Source: Candidatus Nitrotoga fabula (GTDB lineage: Bacteria > Pseudomonadota > Gammaproteobacteria > Burkholderiales > Gallionellaceae). Taken from it: 64,000 nt of DNA. Position 1 is the first letter of the stretch. Every line of letters starts with the position of its first letter. The stretch lies in the NCBI RefSeq assembly GCF_905221025.1, contig NZ_CAJNBL010000041.1, positions 1-64,000 of the forward strand, in the 5' to 3' direction. Position numbers and translations under genes: made by a program. Shown piece by piece: positions 36,955 through 46,653 of the stretch. The notes under the pieces are model-generated. The model saw only the letters and a list, made by a program, of their open reading frames with translations. It was not told the DNA's origin and searched no databases.

Positions 36955-38154
36955 GTGAGCCAGATTTTAATTTTTTTCTTGTTTCTTTCAATTCTTCCTT
37001 CCGGTGATGCGCTAGGAATTGAAAATACGGACAGGCCAACTATCGCAGGAAGCGCACGAACTCAAGATAGGGGGGGGGGTGACAATCAAATTACATCTAA
37101 AAATCAAACCAATATCAAAAGTAAAACTGTCAGGAAACAGACTGTTGTCAAGGGTAAAACCAAGGAAATTGCCAATGGGAAGCCCCGTGTTAAAAATCAA
37201 TTCCATGCAAAGAATAAAGCAAAAAAAACCACTGTAAAAAACTTGATTTCTGCGAAAAGCAAAACAGCCTCCGGGAGTAAAGTTACTACCATGACTAAAA
37301 CTGTTGGCGGCCAGGCCAAGGCTTCTGACATGCGTGATGCTTCTGCGGGGGATAGGAAGGTTCAGGTAAATGCAACGGACAGTGTGAGCTTGCAAGATGC
37401 ATCTGCTGCGCAGAGAGCCGAGCAGGCGCCAAACAACAGTCTGCAAACCCTGCAAAGAGCTGCGTTGACAGGAGATGCTGATGCGCAATTTAATCTCGGA
37501 TTGCTGTATGCAAGAGGAGATGAAGTATCCAAAGATTCGGTTATGGCAATGGATTTGTTTCAGAAATCTGCTATTCAGAGTCATGCAGCAGCAGAGTTTT
37601 TTCTTGGAGTAATGCATGCGAAAGGCGAGGGGGAGACTGAAGATTTTGCAAAGTCTTTCGAGTGGTTTCAAAGGTCTGCGGATCATGGATATGCAGAAGC
37701 GCAATTCTTCCTTGGTTCGATGTATATGCATGGAGAAGGAATTCGCAAGGATGAGAAAAAGGCTGTGGAGTGGCTTCAGAAAGCTGCTGATCAGGGACAT
37801 AAGGAAGCCCAATATAATCTGGGCTGGGTTTTTTCAAATGGTGAGCAAATCTCCAGAAATGGGACGAAAAGTATAGAGTGGTTTCAGAAAGCTGCGCTTC
37901 AGGGACATGCGGAAGCGCAATATAATCTTGGGATTATGTATCGGGATGGCGAAATAATACCCAAGGACTCTGTTCGGGCAGCTGAATGGTTTCAAAAAGC
38001 GGCTGAGCTGCAGCATGTCGAATCGCAGTATAGCCTTGGGGTGATGTATCTGGATGGAGATGGTGTGCCAAAGGACAATTTAAAGGCTATTGATCTGATG
38101 CAGAAGGCTGCATTACAGGGGCATGCTCATGCCAGACTTCTGATTGGCGAATGA
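36955..38154 (+). CDS. Secreted Sel1-repeat (SLR/TPR-like) protein with an in-frame G10 tract
   Basis: A 399-residue protein in three parts. A hydrophobic N-terminus (MSQILIFFLFLSILPSGDAL) looks like an export signal, though it lacks the usual positive charges. A low-complexity stretch rich in lysine, threonine, asparagine and serine (about 38-135) follows. From about 165 to the end come six or seven Sel1-like repeats of about 36 residues, with the pattern AxxGxAxAQxxLGxMYxxGxGVxKDxxKAxxWxxKAA. Such proteins are usually adaptors for other proteins, often in the periplasm or at the surface. The only usable start is GTG at 36955, with no ribosome-binding site. A run of ten G at 37070-37079 encodes RGGG; loss or gain of one G would end the protein early. 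Confidence 0.75.
   Translation: MSQILIFFLFLSILPSGDALGIENTDRPTIAGSARTQDRGGGDNQITSKNQTNIKSKTVRKQTVVKGKTKEIANGKPRVKNQFHAKNKAKKTTVKNLISAKSKTASGSKVTTMTKTVGGQAKASDMRDASAGDRKVQVNATDSVSLQDASAAQRAEQAPNNSLQTLQRAALTGDADAQFNLGLLYARGDEVSKDSVMAMDLFQKSAIQSHAAAEFFLGVMHAKGEGETEDFAKSFEWFQRSADHGYAEAQFFLGSMYMHGEGIRKDEKKAVEWLQKAADQGHKEAQYNLGWVFSNGEQISRNGTKSIEWFQKAALQGHAEAQYNLGIMYRDGEIIPKDSVRAAEWFQKAAELQHVESQYSLGVMYLDGDGVPKDNLKAIDLMQKAALQGHAHARLLIGE
37070..37079 (+). repeat. G10 homopolymer inside the Sel1-repeat gene
   Basis: Ten consecutive G lie about 38 codons into the gene, between the export signal and the repeat domain. Tracts of this length are classic slipped-strand phase-variation switches. As sequenced the frame is open. 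At least one shifted frame meets a stop at about 37237, before any Sel1 repeat. Confidence 0.8.
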
Positions 38155-38496
38155 GAGTGCTTATGTTTTTGCTATCCTAGTTGAGAAACCGGTCGACAAG
38201 CACTGCTGCATGATCTCTGGTGTGCAGGAACTTCAAAAAAAGAACAGAATGGATTGGCAGTGGAAAAAATTCATGGCTCGGGAAATTGCCGTTACTGTAC
38301 TCGACCGCATAATTACAGGCAGAGTCAGAGTATATATTGCGTGGACCAGTTATTTTTGATTTCAAGCACGACCAGGTATGGGCTGCTTGGATTTTGCTGC
38401 TCTGATTTTGGATAGTCTGCCATCTGAAATGGATATATGATTGGAGATGTCCCAATCAGACATCTGATCCCGTAATTTTTTGATGAGGAGAACACC
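38155..38496. other. Gene-free spacer before lemA
   Basis: About 340 bases lie between the Sel1-repeat gene and lemA. A 71-codon plus-strand frame spans 38144-38359, but it has no ribosome-binding site and no family features, so I do not call it. There is no clear hairpin terminator for the upstream gene. Confidence 0.4.
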
Positions 38497-39111
38497 GTGC
38501 GTATCTTGCTGCTATTTCTGGCTTGTATTTTTGCTATGGCCTTAAGCGGTTGTGGCTATAACACCTTACAGATAAACGATGAACAAATTAAGGCAAGCTG
38601 GGCTGAGGTGCTGAACCAGTATCAGCGTCGAGCAGATCTGGTTCCTAACCTGGTTAATACAGTCAAGGGCTATGCAGCACAGGAACAGGCTGTATTACTG
38701 GGGGTTACCAATGCACGGGCCAAGGTTGGCAGTATCCAGGCGACGCCTGAGCTTATCAATGACGAACAGGCTTTTGCCAAATTCCAAGCCGCTCAGGGAG
38801 AGCTGACCTCGGCGTTAAGCCGGTTGCTTGTAGTCAGTGAAAATTATCCGCAGTTAAAATCGGATGCGAATTTCCGTGATTTGCAGGCCCAACTGGAAGG
38901 AACGGAAAACCGTATTACCGTGGCGCGCAACAGGTATATCAAGACGGTACAGGATTACAATGTTACTGTTCGTTCCTTTCCCAGCAATCTGACTGCCATG
39001 CTTTTCGGATTTAAGGTCAAGCCGACATTTACAGTCGAAAACGAGAAAGAAATTTCAAGGCCTCCGACTGTTGATTTCAGTGCTCCTGCCCAGGTAGTTC
39101 CTGCCAGGTGA
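38497..39111 (+). CDS. lemA: LemA-family lipoprotein
   Basis: A 204-residue protein with a lipobox (ALSGC, lipidated C19) and the LemA four-helix coiled domain. The family marks are SWAEVLNQYQRRADLVPNLV, TVKGYAAQEQAVL, RLLVVSENYPQLKSD, NFRDLQAQLEGTENRI and the end segment YNVTVRSFPSNL. The molecular role of LemA is unsettled; it is usually encoded beside TPM-domain proteins, as here. The start is GTG at 38497 with GAGGAGAA upstream. It leads a three-gene set with two TPM proteins. Confidence 0.93.
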   Translation: MRILLLFLACIFAMALSGCGYNTLQINDEQIKASWAEVLNQYQRRADLVPNLVNTVKGYAAQEQAVLLGVTNARAKVGSIQATPELINDEQAFAKFQAAQGELTSALSRLLVVSENYPQLKSDANFRDLQAQLEGTENRITVARNRYIKTVQDYNVTVRSFPSNLTAMLFGFKVKPTFTVENEKEISRPPTVDFSAPAQVVPAR

Positions 39112-39112
39112 C

Positions 39113-39955
39113 ATGATGCGTCTTTGGGCGTGGCCAGCCGTTCTGCTTATGCTGTTTCTGCTAGGCTGCACAGCTTATGCCGAGGTGGCGGTGCCGCAAC
39201 TTTCAGCGCGTGTAACCGATTTAACCGGCACGCTTGATGTTTCACAAAAACAGAAACTTGAAACTCGACTTGCAGAATTTGAAGCAAGGAAAGGCGTACA
39301 GATCGCTGTGCTGGTGGTTCCGACAACTCAGCCTGAAACGATTGAGCAGTATGGAATCAGGGTATCCGAAGCCTGGAAACTTGGACGCAAGGGAATTGAT
39401 GATGGCGTATTGCTGCTTGTCGCCAAGGAAGATCGTACGCTACGCATTGAAGTTGGTTATGGTTTGGAAGGAGTGATTCCGGATGCTGTTGCAAAGCGCA
39501 TTATTTCCGAAACCATCATCCCATATTTCAAAAATGCTCATTATTATGATGGCATTGCAATGGGGGTCGAACAACTGGTAGCTATTATTGAAGGGGAACC
39601 GCTTCCGCCTCCCCGCGATCGCCGTGCGACATCAGGCAGTTTTGAAAACATTGAATCAGCCTTATTCATTAGTTTCATGCTGGCCATTGGAGTGGGTAGT
39701 ATTTTGCGCAAATTCTTAGGTCGCCTACCTGCAGCTGTGATCGTCGGTATTGTGACAGCCATGTTTGCCTGGTTTGTCGTTGGAACCTTGTTTTTAGCGG
39801 CTATTGCCGGCCTTGTTGCGTTTATGTTTACGCTAACCGGTGGGGGAGGCGGCATGTGGGGAGGTGGCGGTTTGGGACGCGGAAGTTATGGGGGGGGAGG
39901 TTTCGGAGGTGGCGGAGGAGGCTTTGGTGGCGGTGGTGCTTCTGGACGATGGTGA
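39113..39955 (+). CDS. TPM-domain protein, YgcG type, with glycine-rich tail
   Basis: A 280-residue envelope protein. A signal sequence (about 1-23, ending TAYA) leads into a TPM domain (about 30-165; VTDLTGTLDVSQKQKLETRL, GRKGIDDGVLLLVAKEDRTL, IEVGYGLEGVIPDAVAKRII), facing the periplasm. Two transmembrane helices follow (about 180-245), then a tail that is almost pure glycine with phenylalanine and tryptophan (GGGGFGG repeats) ending ASGRW. The family is linked to membrane protein quality or surface roles, but the function is open. It starts one base after lemA and overlaps the next gene by one base (TGATG). A G8 run lies in the tail at 39890-39897. Confidence 0.88.
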   Translation: MMRLWAWPAVLLMLFLLGCTAYAEVAVPQLSARVTDLTGTLDVSQKQKLETRLAEFEARKGVQIAVLVVPTTQPETIEQYGIRVSEAWKLGRKGIDDGVLLLVAKEDRTLRIEVGYGLEGVIPDAVAKRIISETIIPYFKNAHYYDGIAMGVEQLVAIIEGEPLPPPRDRRATSGSFENIESALFISFMLAIGVGSILRKFLGRLPAAVIVGIVTAMFAWFVVGTLFLAAIAGLVAFMFTLTGGGGGMWGGGGLGRGSYGGGGFGGGGGGFGGGGASGRW

Positions 39956-40452
39956 TGTCTGTTAAACGTATTATTAAGCATTTGATTACGGGGAATATTG
40001 CAGTACGTTCAGCATTCCCGGCACATTCGCTGCTTGCCATTGAGCGAGCAATCCATAAGGCAGAAGCAGGACATGCCGGGCAAATCCGTTTTGCCGTTGA
40101 AGCCTCGCTTGATTTTGGTGTACTGTTTCATAACCAGACCGCGAGCGAACGGGCAATCGACTTGTTTTCGCAGTTGAGGGTATGGGACACGGAGCTCAAT
40201 AATGGTGTGCTGATTTATTTGCTGCTCGCGGACCGAGATGTGGAAATTGTTGCGGACCGTGGTATTCATAGTGTAGTTGGATCATCCGTATGGGAAGAGA
40301 TTTGCATTGAAATGGAGAGTGCGTTTCACTCTGGAAAATTTGAAGCAGGTGTAATTCAAGGAATTCATGCCATCAGCGGTCATTTACAGCGGAATTTCCC
40401 AAGAAAATCCAATTCAGCAAATGAGCTGCCAGATGAAGCTGTTATTTTCTAG
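39955..40452 (+). CDS. Second TPM-domain protein, no signal peptide
   Basis: A 165-residue protein with a TPM domain but no export signal and no membrane helix. Features are FPAHSLLAIERAIHKAEAGH, IRFAVEASLDF, TELNNGVLIYLLLADRDVEI and VADRGIHSVVG, the last matching the TPM core with GI in place of GL. The start ATG at 39955 shares a base with the stop of the upstream TPM gene. A longer frame exists upstream but runs through that gene's glycine-rich tail and is not credible. The lemA-TPM-TPM order recurs in betaproteobacteria. Function unknown; it probably acts with the two preceding proteins. Confidence 0.85.
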   Translation: MSVKRIIKHLITGNIAVRSAFPAHSLLAIERAIHKAEAGHAGQIRFAVEASLDFGVLFHNQTASERAIDLFSQLRVWDTELNNGVLIYLLLADRDVEIVADRGIHSVVGSSVWEEICIEMESAFHSGKFEAGVIQGIHAISGHLQRNFPRKSNSANELPDEAVIF

Positions 40453-40898
40453 GTGGTTTCATTTTCGAGTGGGTGATGCAGTCTGAGTGTCCGGATGATG
40501 TGTCTGTCACCTGCTGGATTCAATTTTTACTCGCCTCAAACGAGGTATAAATTCAGGTAGGAAAGGTTTGACATAACCTTGGAGTTGCTTAAAGGGGCGT
40601 TGCTCAAAGGGCATATTGCGCTATTATGCAAAGATATATGGAGCATCTTACGTGCCGGGGTTGTCCGGATAAAATAAGCCATATTGTGAATGGGTTTGTT
40701 TTTTATTATTGGGTTTTTCTGATCATTCAATAAGCTTTATGAATCGTAATCGCCATGCAGGTCGGTAAAATCTGACTGAAATTTGGCGAGTCTGCGTGCC
40801 CGTGGCTTGAACAGTACAAATTTAATCCACAGTCAGGTATTCTTTAAGCAGGTGTTGCACTTTAAATTTGAATCTGCGTAATTAATAAGGAGATCGTG
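40453..40898. other. Gene-free spacer before yceI
   Basis: About 445 bases without a credible gene; a 64-codon minus-strand frame at 40536-40730 has no supporting features. A TTGACA at about 40569 has no good -10 partner at 16-18 bp. The AAGGAG before yceI closes the region. I see no strong terminator after the TPM genes. Confidence 0.4.
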
Positions 40899-41468
40899 AT
40901 GCTGAAACAAAAAATTATATTTACATTGCTGCTTGCAACTTTGCCGTTTACAGCCAAGGCTGCAGATTCGTATGTGATTGACCCTCAGCATACGTATGGG
41001 CATTTCTCGGTCAATCATTTGGGCTTTTCGACGATGCATGGTCGTTTTGATAAAACAGGCGGTACAATTATTCTAGATCGTGCTGCAAAAAGCGGATCGG
41101 TTGATGTCACCATTGATGCTTCCTCCATCTCCACTGGGTTTGTCAAACGTGATGATCACCTGCGTTCGCCCGATTTTTTCAATGTTGCTGAATTTCCTTC
41201 TCTTACCTATAAATCTAGTGCGATTAAATTCAAGGGGGATGCTCCGGTAAGTGTTGAGGGTAATCTGACTTTACTCGGGGTAACCAGGCCGGTAGCTCTT
41301 ACTATTGTTTCCTTTAGATGTGGGAACCATCCGATGAATAAAAAGGAGTTATGCGGTGCCGATGCCAGGGCGAAAATCAAGCGTTCGGATTTCGGCATGA
41401 AGTTTGGGTTGCCTAACGTAGGGGATGAAATTGTTCTGGAATTCGAAGTGGAAGCCTATAAAAATTAA
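40899..41468 (+). CDS. yceI: YceI-family periplasmic protein
   Basis: A 189-residue lipocalin-like beta-barrel protein exported by a signal peptide (about 1-21, ending FTAKA). Family marks are YVIDPQHTYGHFSVNHLGFS, VTIDASSISTGFVKRDDHL, SPDFFNVAEFPSLTY and RSDFGMKFGLPNVGDEI. Relatives bind polyprenoid chains such as octaprenyl phosphate or ubiquinone-like lipids; the physiological role is unclear. Two cysteines (RCGNHPMNKKELCG) could form a disulfide. A GTG directly before the ATG is also possible, but AAGGAG suits the ATG at 40899. It is monocistronic, closed by a terminator. Confidence 0.92.
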   Translation: MLKQKIIFTLLLATLPFTAKAADSYVIDPQHTYGHFSVNHLGFSTMHGRFDKTGGTIILDRAAKSGSVDVTIDASSISTGFVKRDDHLRSPDFFNVAEFPSLTYKSSAIKFKGDAPVSVEGNLTLLGVTRPVALTIVSFRCGNHPMNKKELCGADARAKIKRSDFGMKFGLPNVGDEIVLEFEVEAYKN

Positions 41469-41489
41469 TTCCTGGATTTAAGGTAAACA

Positions 41490-41516
41490 AATGGCAAGCA
41501 TCTGCTTGCCATTTTT
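41490..41516 (+). terminator. Intrinsic terminator after yceI
   Basis: ATGGCAAGCA and TGCTTGCCAT pair perfectly around a TC loop and are followed by TTTTT. It begins 21 bases after the yceI stop. A textbook terminator. Confidence 0.92.
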
Positions 41517-41745
41517 ATGGTCAGGGAAAATGCTGATGAAAGGGATTGCATTTGCAATTCAAAAATTTCATGCCAGAAAAAGGATGCGCAATCGTTTCAT
41601 CGCGCGCGCCATTTTTTCCGGAAAGATCATTTCCTAGGATACCGCTTTGTCCTGTTGCCAGATTTTTATGGCGGGCGTATTTTTTACGCCGAAGCAACAT
41701 GGGTACAGCTTTAGGGTAGCAGTTTTTGCGACAGTTTAAGGATAG

Positions 41746-42855
<1,110 letters not shown>

Positions 42856-42892
42856 AATCCCGGGCTACTAGATTTTAACCGGGGGAAGTGTA

Positions 42893-43216
42893 ATGTTGAT
42901 TAGCAATGCCTTTGCACAAACCGCTCCAGCTACGTCTGGCTCAGGTTTGCTGGAATTTCTGCCGTTGGTCATAGTATGTGCAGTATTCTATTTTCTGCTC
43001 CTGCGTCCGCAACAAAAGCGCGCCAAAGAGCAAAGAGCGATGCTGGCCGCCCTGCAAAAGGGGGATGAGATTGTTACCATAGGCGGACAAATAGGCCGTG
43101 TTTCCAAAGTTGGTGAAACCTATGTGAGTCTGGAAATTGCCGACAACCTTTTCGTACATATCCAGAAAAATGCGGTTCAGACCGTTTTACCCAAGGGAAC
43201 CATCAAGTCGATCTAA
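42893..43216 (+). CDS. yajC: Preprotein translocase accessory subunit YajC
   Basis: A 107-residue single-helix membrane protein that associates with SecD and SecF. The helix LLEFLPLVIVCAVFYFLLLRPQQKR and the following cytoplasmic segment (KGDEIVTIGGQIGRV) are the family signature. A GGGGGAAG ribosome-binding site precedes the ATG. Ten bases to secD. Confidence 0.95.
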   Translation: MLISNAFAQTAPATSGSGLLEFLPLVIVCAVFYFLLLRPQQKRAKEQRAMLAALQKGDEIVTIGGQIGRVSKVGETYVSLEIADNLFVHIQKNAVQTVLPKGTIKSI

Positions 43217-43225
43217 GGTACTGAA

Positions 43226-45037
43226 ATGAACCGTTATCCGCTGTGGAAATATCTGCTTGTCATGGTCGTAATTATTTTTGGCTTTATTTATACCTTGCCA
43301 AATTTTTATGGTGAATCTCCCGCTGTTCAGATATTGCCATTGCGCGCCAATCTTAAGGCGGATCATGCCTTGCTGCAAAGGGTGGATCAGGCGATCAGGG
43401 CGGCCAATCTGGGCACTGAAGGGGTTGTGCTTGATTCTACCAGTGTGAAGGTACGTTTCAATAGTACCGACACGCAGCTGAAAGCCAAAGATATTCTGCA
43501 GTCCCAGCTGGGCGATGACTATATGGTCGCCGTTAACCTGGTGTCGCGATCCCCGCAATGGCTGACTGCAATGAATGCGCAGCCGATGTATCTTGGGTTG
43601 GATCTGCGTGGTGGGGTACACCTTTTGTTGCAGATTGATATGAGCAGCGCTCTGGAGAAGGCGGTAGAAGCCGCTTCCGGTGATATGCGCAGTGTTCTTC
43701 GTGAACGCAATATTGCCTATTCCGGTGTCAGTCGTGAAGGCAGGGAAGTGACGGTCAGGTTTCGTGACGAAGAGATGCGCAACAAAGCCTTGGCGGAATT
43801 CAGGCAACGTTTCGGTAATTTGAACTTTATCGATAAAAATGCAGGAAATGAAATAGTTCTGCTTGCAACAATCAGACCGGAGGAAGAAAAACGCATTCAG
43901 GAATCCGCCGTGCAGCAGAATCTGGTTACCTTGCGCAATCGTGTCAACGAACTGGGTGTGGCTGAGCCTATCATCCAGCAGCAAGGAGTGGATCGCATAG
44001 TAGTACAGTTACCTGGCGTGCTGGATACGGCGCATGCAAAGGATATCATCGGACGTACTGCCACGCTGGAAGTGCGGCTTGTGGATGATGAACACTCATT
44101 CAGCGAAGGTTCTCCTGTACCATTTGGTACGGAAATGTTCAAGGATCGGGATGGCACTGCGCTATTGGTGAAGAAAAACGTGTTGCTCACTGGCGAGCGC
44201 ATTCAGGATGCACAGCCGGGCTTTGACAATCGAACCAACGAACCGGCGGTGCATATCAATCTGGATGGCGCAGGTACGCGCAAATTCAAGGAAGCGACAC
44301 GCGAAAACGTGGGCAAGCGGATGGCGATCCTGTTATTCGAGAGGGGAAAGGGTGAAGTTATCACCGCTCCTGTGATCCGTGAGGAAATTGGAGGCGGCCG
44401 TGTGCAAATTAGCGGTCAGATGGATACCAAGGAAGCAAATGACATTTCCCTGTTATTGCGTGCCGGTGCACTGGCTGCACCGATGGAAATCATTGAAGAG
44501 CGTACTGTCGGCCCCAGTCTCGGTGCGGATAACATAACCCGTGGTTTTCAATCCACGCAGATCGGTTTTGCAGCGATTGCAATTTTCATGATTGCCTATT
44601 ATCTGATGTTTGGCATGGTTTCGGTTCTGGCGCTAGGCTCCAACCTGTTGTTGCTCGTGGCATTGCTTTCCATGCTGCAAGCTACGCTGACCCTGCCCGG
44701 GATGGCAGGCATCGCTTTGACCCTGGGAATGGCGATTGATGCAAATGTGCTGATTAATGAACGCATACGGGAAGAACTGCGTAACGGCATTACTCCACAG
44801 GCGGCAATTCATGCCGGATACGAAAACGCATTTCGGACTATCCTAGATTCCAATATTACCACCCTGATTGCAGGTATAGCGTTATTTATGTTCGGCTCAG
44901 GAGCGGTGCGCGGTTTTGCGGTTGTATTGTGTCTGGGTATTCTTACTTCGATGTTCAGCGCGGTGCTGATATCACGCGCACTGGTCAATCTGATCTACGG
45001 GCGCAAGCCGCGCCTGACCAAGATCTCTATCGGTTAA
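43226..45037 (+). CDS. secD: Protein translocase subunit SecD
   Basis: Membrane subunit of the SecDF complex, which uses the proton gradient to pull exported proteins into the periplasm. It has 603 residues: one N-terminal helix (about 8-26), a large periplasmic P1 domain starting with MYLGLDLRGGVHLLLQID (about 118-135), then five C-terminal helices with GMAIDANVLINERIREELRNG, the family's proton-path region. Confidence 0.96.
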   Translation: MNRYPLWKYLLVMVVIIFGFIYTLPNFYGESPAVQILPLRANLKADHALLQRVDQAIRAANLGTEGVVLDSTSVKVRFNSTDTQLKAKDILQSQLGDDYMVAVNLVSRSPQWLTAMNAQPMYLGLDLRGGVHLLLQIDMSSALEKAVEAASGDMRSVLRERNIAYSGVSREGREVTVRFRDEEMRNKALAEFRQRFGNLNFIDKNAGNEIVLLATIRPEEEKRIQESAVQQNLVTLRNRVNELGVAEPIIQQQGVDRIVVQLPGVLDTAHAKDIIGRTATLEVRLVDDEHSFSEGSPVPFGTEMFKDRDGTALLVKKNVLLTGERIQDAQPGFDNRTNEPAVHINLDGAGTRKFKEATRENVGKRMAILLFERGKGEVITAPVIREEIGGGRVQISGQMDTKEANDISLLLRAGALAAPMEIIEERTVGPSLGADNITRGFQSTQIGFAAIAIFMIAYYLMFGMVSVLALGSNLLLLVALLSMLQATLTLPGMAGIALTLGMAIDANVLINERIREELRNGITPQAAIHAGYENAFRTILDSNITTLIAGIALFMFGSGAVRGFAVVLCLGILTSMFSAVLISRALVNLIYGRKPRLTKISIG

Positions 45038-45072
45038 ACCGCCATCCGACCAAGGATTTGAAGAGGCAATAA

Positions 45073-46002
45073 ATGGAATTTTTCAAGATCAAGCGCGACA
45101 TCCCGTTTATGAGTTACGGGAAATATACCACTACGATTTCCCTAGTGACATTTATCCTGGCGGTGTTTTTTATTGCAACCAAGGGCCTGAATTTTGGTGT
45201 GGACTTCACCGGAGGAACGGTGATGGAGGTGCATTATTCTCAGGCCGCGGATCCAGGCCGGGTGCGCGAGCAATTGGCGGGAATAGGGCTGAATGACGTG
45301 CTGGTCCAGAATTTTGGATCCAGTCATGATGTGCTGATTCAAGTATCGCTCAAGCAGAATGTCGTGGGAGCCAATCTGAGCGAGATGATACTTGCACAGC
45401 TCCGCCAGCAGGACGCCAGTGTAGAAATGCGCCGTGTCGAATTTGTCGGTCCGCAGGTAGGCAAAGACCTGGTGGAAAATGGTGCGCTTGCTTTGTTGAT
45501 CGTGTCTATGGGTATTGCGTGCTATCTGTGGCTCCGGTTTGAATGGAAGTTCGGTCTTGCCGCGGTTATCGCCAATTTGCACGATGTTGTGATCATACTT
45601 GGATTTTTTGCCTTTTTTCAGTGGGATTTTTCACTTACCGTGCTGGCAGCGCTGTTGGCGGTGCTAGGATATTCGGTAAATGAATCCGTGGTTGTGTTTG
45701 ACCGAATCCGGGAAAATTTCCGCAAAATGCGTAAAACCGGGGTTGCAGAAATTATCGATAATGCGATTACACGTACCATGTCGCGTACCATCATCACTCA
45801 TTTCAGCACCCAACTGGTTGTGACTGCAATGCTGTTTCTTGGCGGAGAAACGTTGCATTATTTTGCGCTTGCGTTAACGATCGGCATTTTGTTCAGCATT
45901 TATTCCTCAGTGCTCGTAGCTAGTCCATTGCTTATGCTGATGGGGGTTTCCCGCGAGGATTTCATCAAGACGGAAAAAGTCGCTGAAGAAGTAATGCCCT
46001 AG
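45073..46002 (+). CDS. secF: Protein translocase subunit SecF
   Basis: Partner of SecD, 309 residues with six helices. FGVDFTGGTVMEVHYS (about 36-51) is the periplasmic signature, and GYSVNESVVVFDRIRENFRK and the TMSRTIITH segment mark the C-terminal helices and proton path. It is 35 bp after secD. Confidence 0.96.
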   Translation: MEFFKIKRDIPFMSYGKYTTTISLVTFILAVFFIATKGLNFGVDFTGGTVMEVHYSQAADPGRVREQLAGIGLNDVLVQNFGSSHDVLIQVSLKQNVVGANLSEMILAQLRQQDASVEMRRVEFVGPQVGKDLVENGALALLIVSMGIACYLWLRFEWKFGLAAVIANLHDVVIILGFFAFFQWDFSLTVLAALLAVLGYSVNESVVVFDRIRENFRKMRKTGVAEIIDNAITRTMSRTIITHFSTQLVVTAMLFLGGETLHYFALALTIGILFSIYSSVLVASPLLMLMGVSREDFIKTEKVAEEVMP

Positions 46003-46005
46003 GCC

Positions 46006-46653
46006 GTGGAACTGCTCGCTTCCTTTATAGACATAGTCCTGCACCTGGATGCACATCTGCTGGCTATCATCCAGACATATGGCATGTGGGTCTATGTCAT
46101 CCTTACCCTGATCATTTTCTGTGAAACCGGGTTGGTGGTCATGCCGTTTCTGCCTGGGGATTCATTGCTGTTCGTGGTAGGGGCGCTTTGCGGGGTCGGT
46201 GCGCTGGAAATTAAGTTAATTTTACCATTGTTGATTGCAGCGTCCTTCCTGGGAGACAGCGCCAACTACTGGATTGGCCGGTTGGTGGGAATACGTATAG
46301 TCAAGCTTGCGAATTCGCGCTTTCTTAAAATTGAGCATCTGGAAAAGACGCGTATTTTCTATCAGAAGCATGGTGGTAAGACGATATTGTTTGCCCGTTT
46401 TTTGCCCATTATTCGAACTTTCGCTCCGTTCGTGGCTGCCATTGGTTCAATGCGCTATCGTCTCTTCATGCTGTACAGTGCCCTGGGAAGCATCTCGTGG
46501 ATCACTGTGTTCGTACTGGGGGGCTATTTCCTGGGTAATATCCCCGTAGTGAAAGATAATCTGACCCTGATGGTTCTGACGGTTGTTGCCGTTTCATTTC
46601 TGCCAGCGCTGCGCGAATATTTCCGTCACCGTCGTACACAAGGTGTGCAATAA
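46006..46653 (+). CDS. DedA-family membrane protein
   Basis: A 215-residue membrane protein of the DedA/SNARE-associated (VTT) family. Signatures are FCETGLVVMPFLPGDSLLF (with the acidic residue and G-rich re-entrant region), FLGDSANYWIGRLVG, and FARFLPIIRTFAPFVAAIGSM (with the two arginines conserved in the family). Members flip undecaprenyl phosphate or phosphatidylethanolamine across the inner membrane and affect membrane potential. The start is GTG at 46006, three bases after the secF stop, so it is probably co-transcribed with secDF. Which DedA paralogue it is cannot be told. Confidence 0.9.
   Translation: MELLASFIDIVLHLDAHLLAIIQTYGMWVYVILTLIIFCETGLVVMPFLPGDSLLFVVGALCGVGALEIKLILPLLIAASFLGDSANYWIGRLVGIRIVKLANSRFLKIEHLEKTRIFYQKHGGKTILFARFLPIIRTFAPFVAAIGSMRYRLFMLYSALGSISWITVFVLGGYFLGNIPVVKDNLTLMVLTVVAVSFLPALREYFRHRRTQGVQ

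Noticed and set aside
38144-38359. 71-codon frame after the Sel1-repeat gene
   Set aside because: Overlaps the stop region of that gene, has no ribosome-binding site and no recognisable features.
41517-41745. preQ1 riboswitch before tgt
   Set aside because: No recognisable preQ1 aptamer pattern could be found in the leader.
43187-43984. 265-codon minus-strand frame
   Set aside because: Antisense to secD, which has clear family motifs; no start signals.
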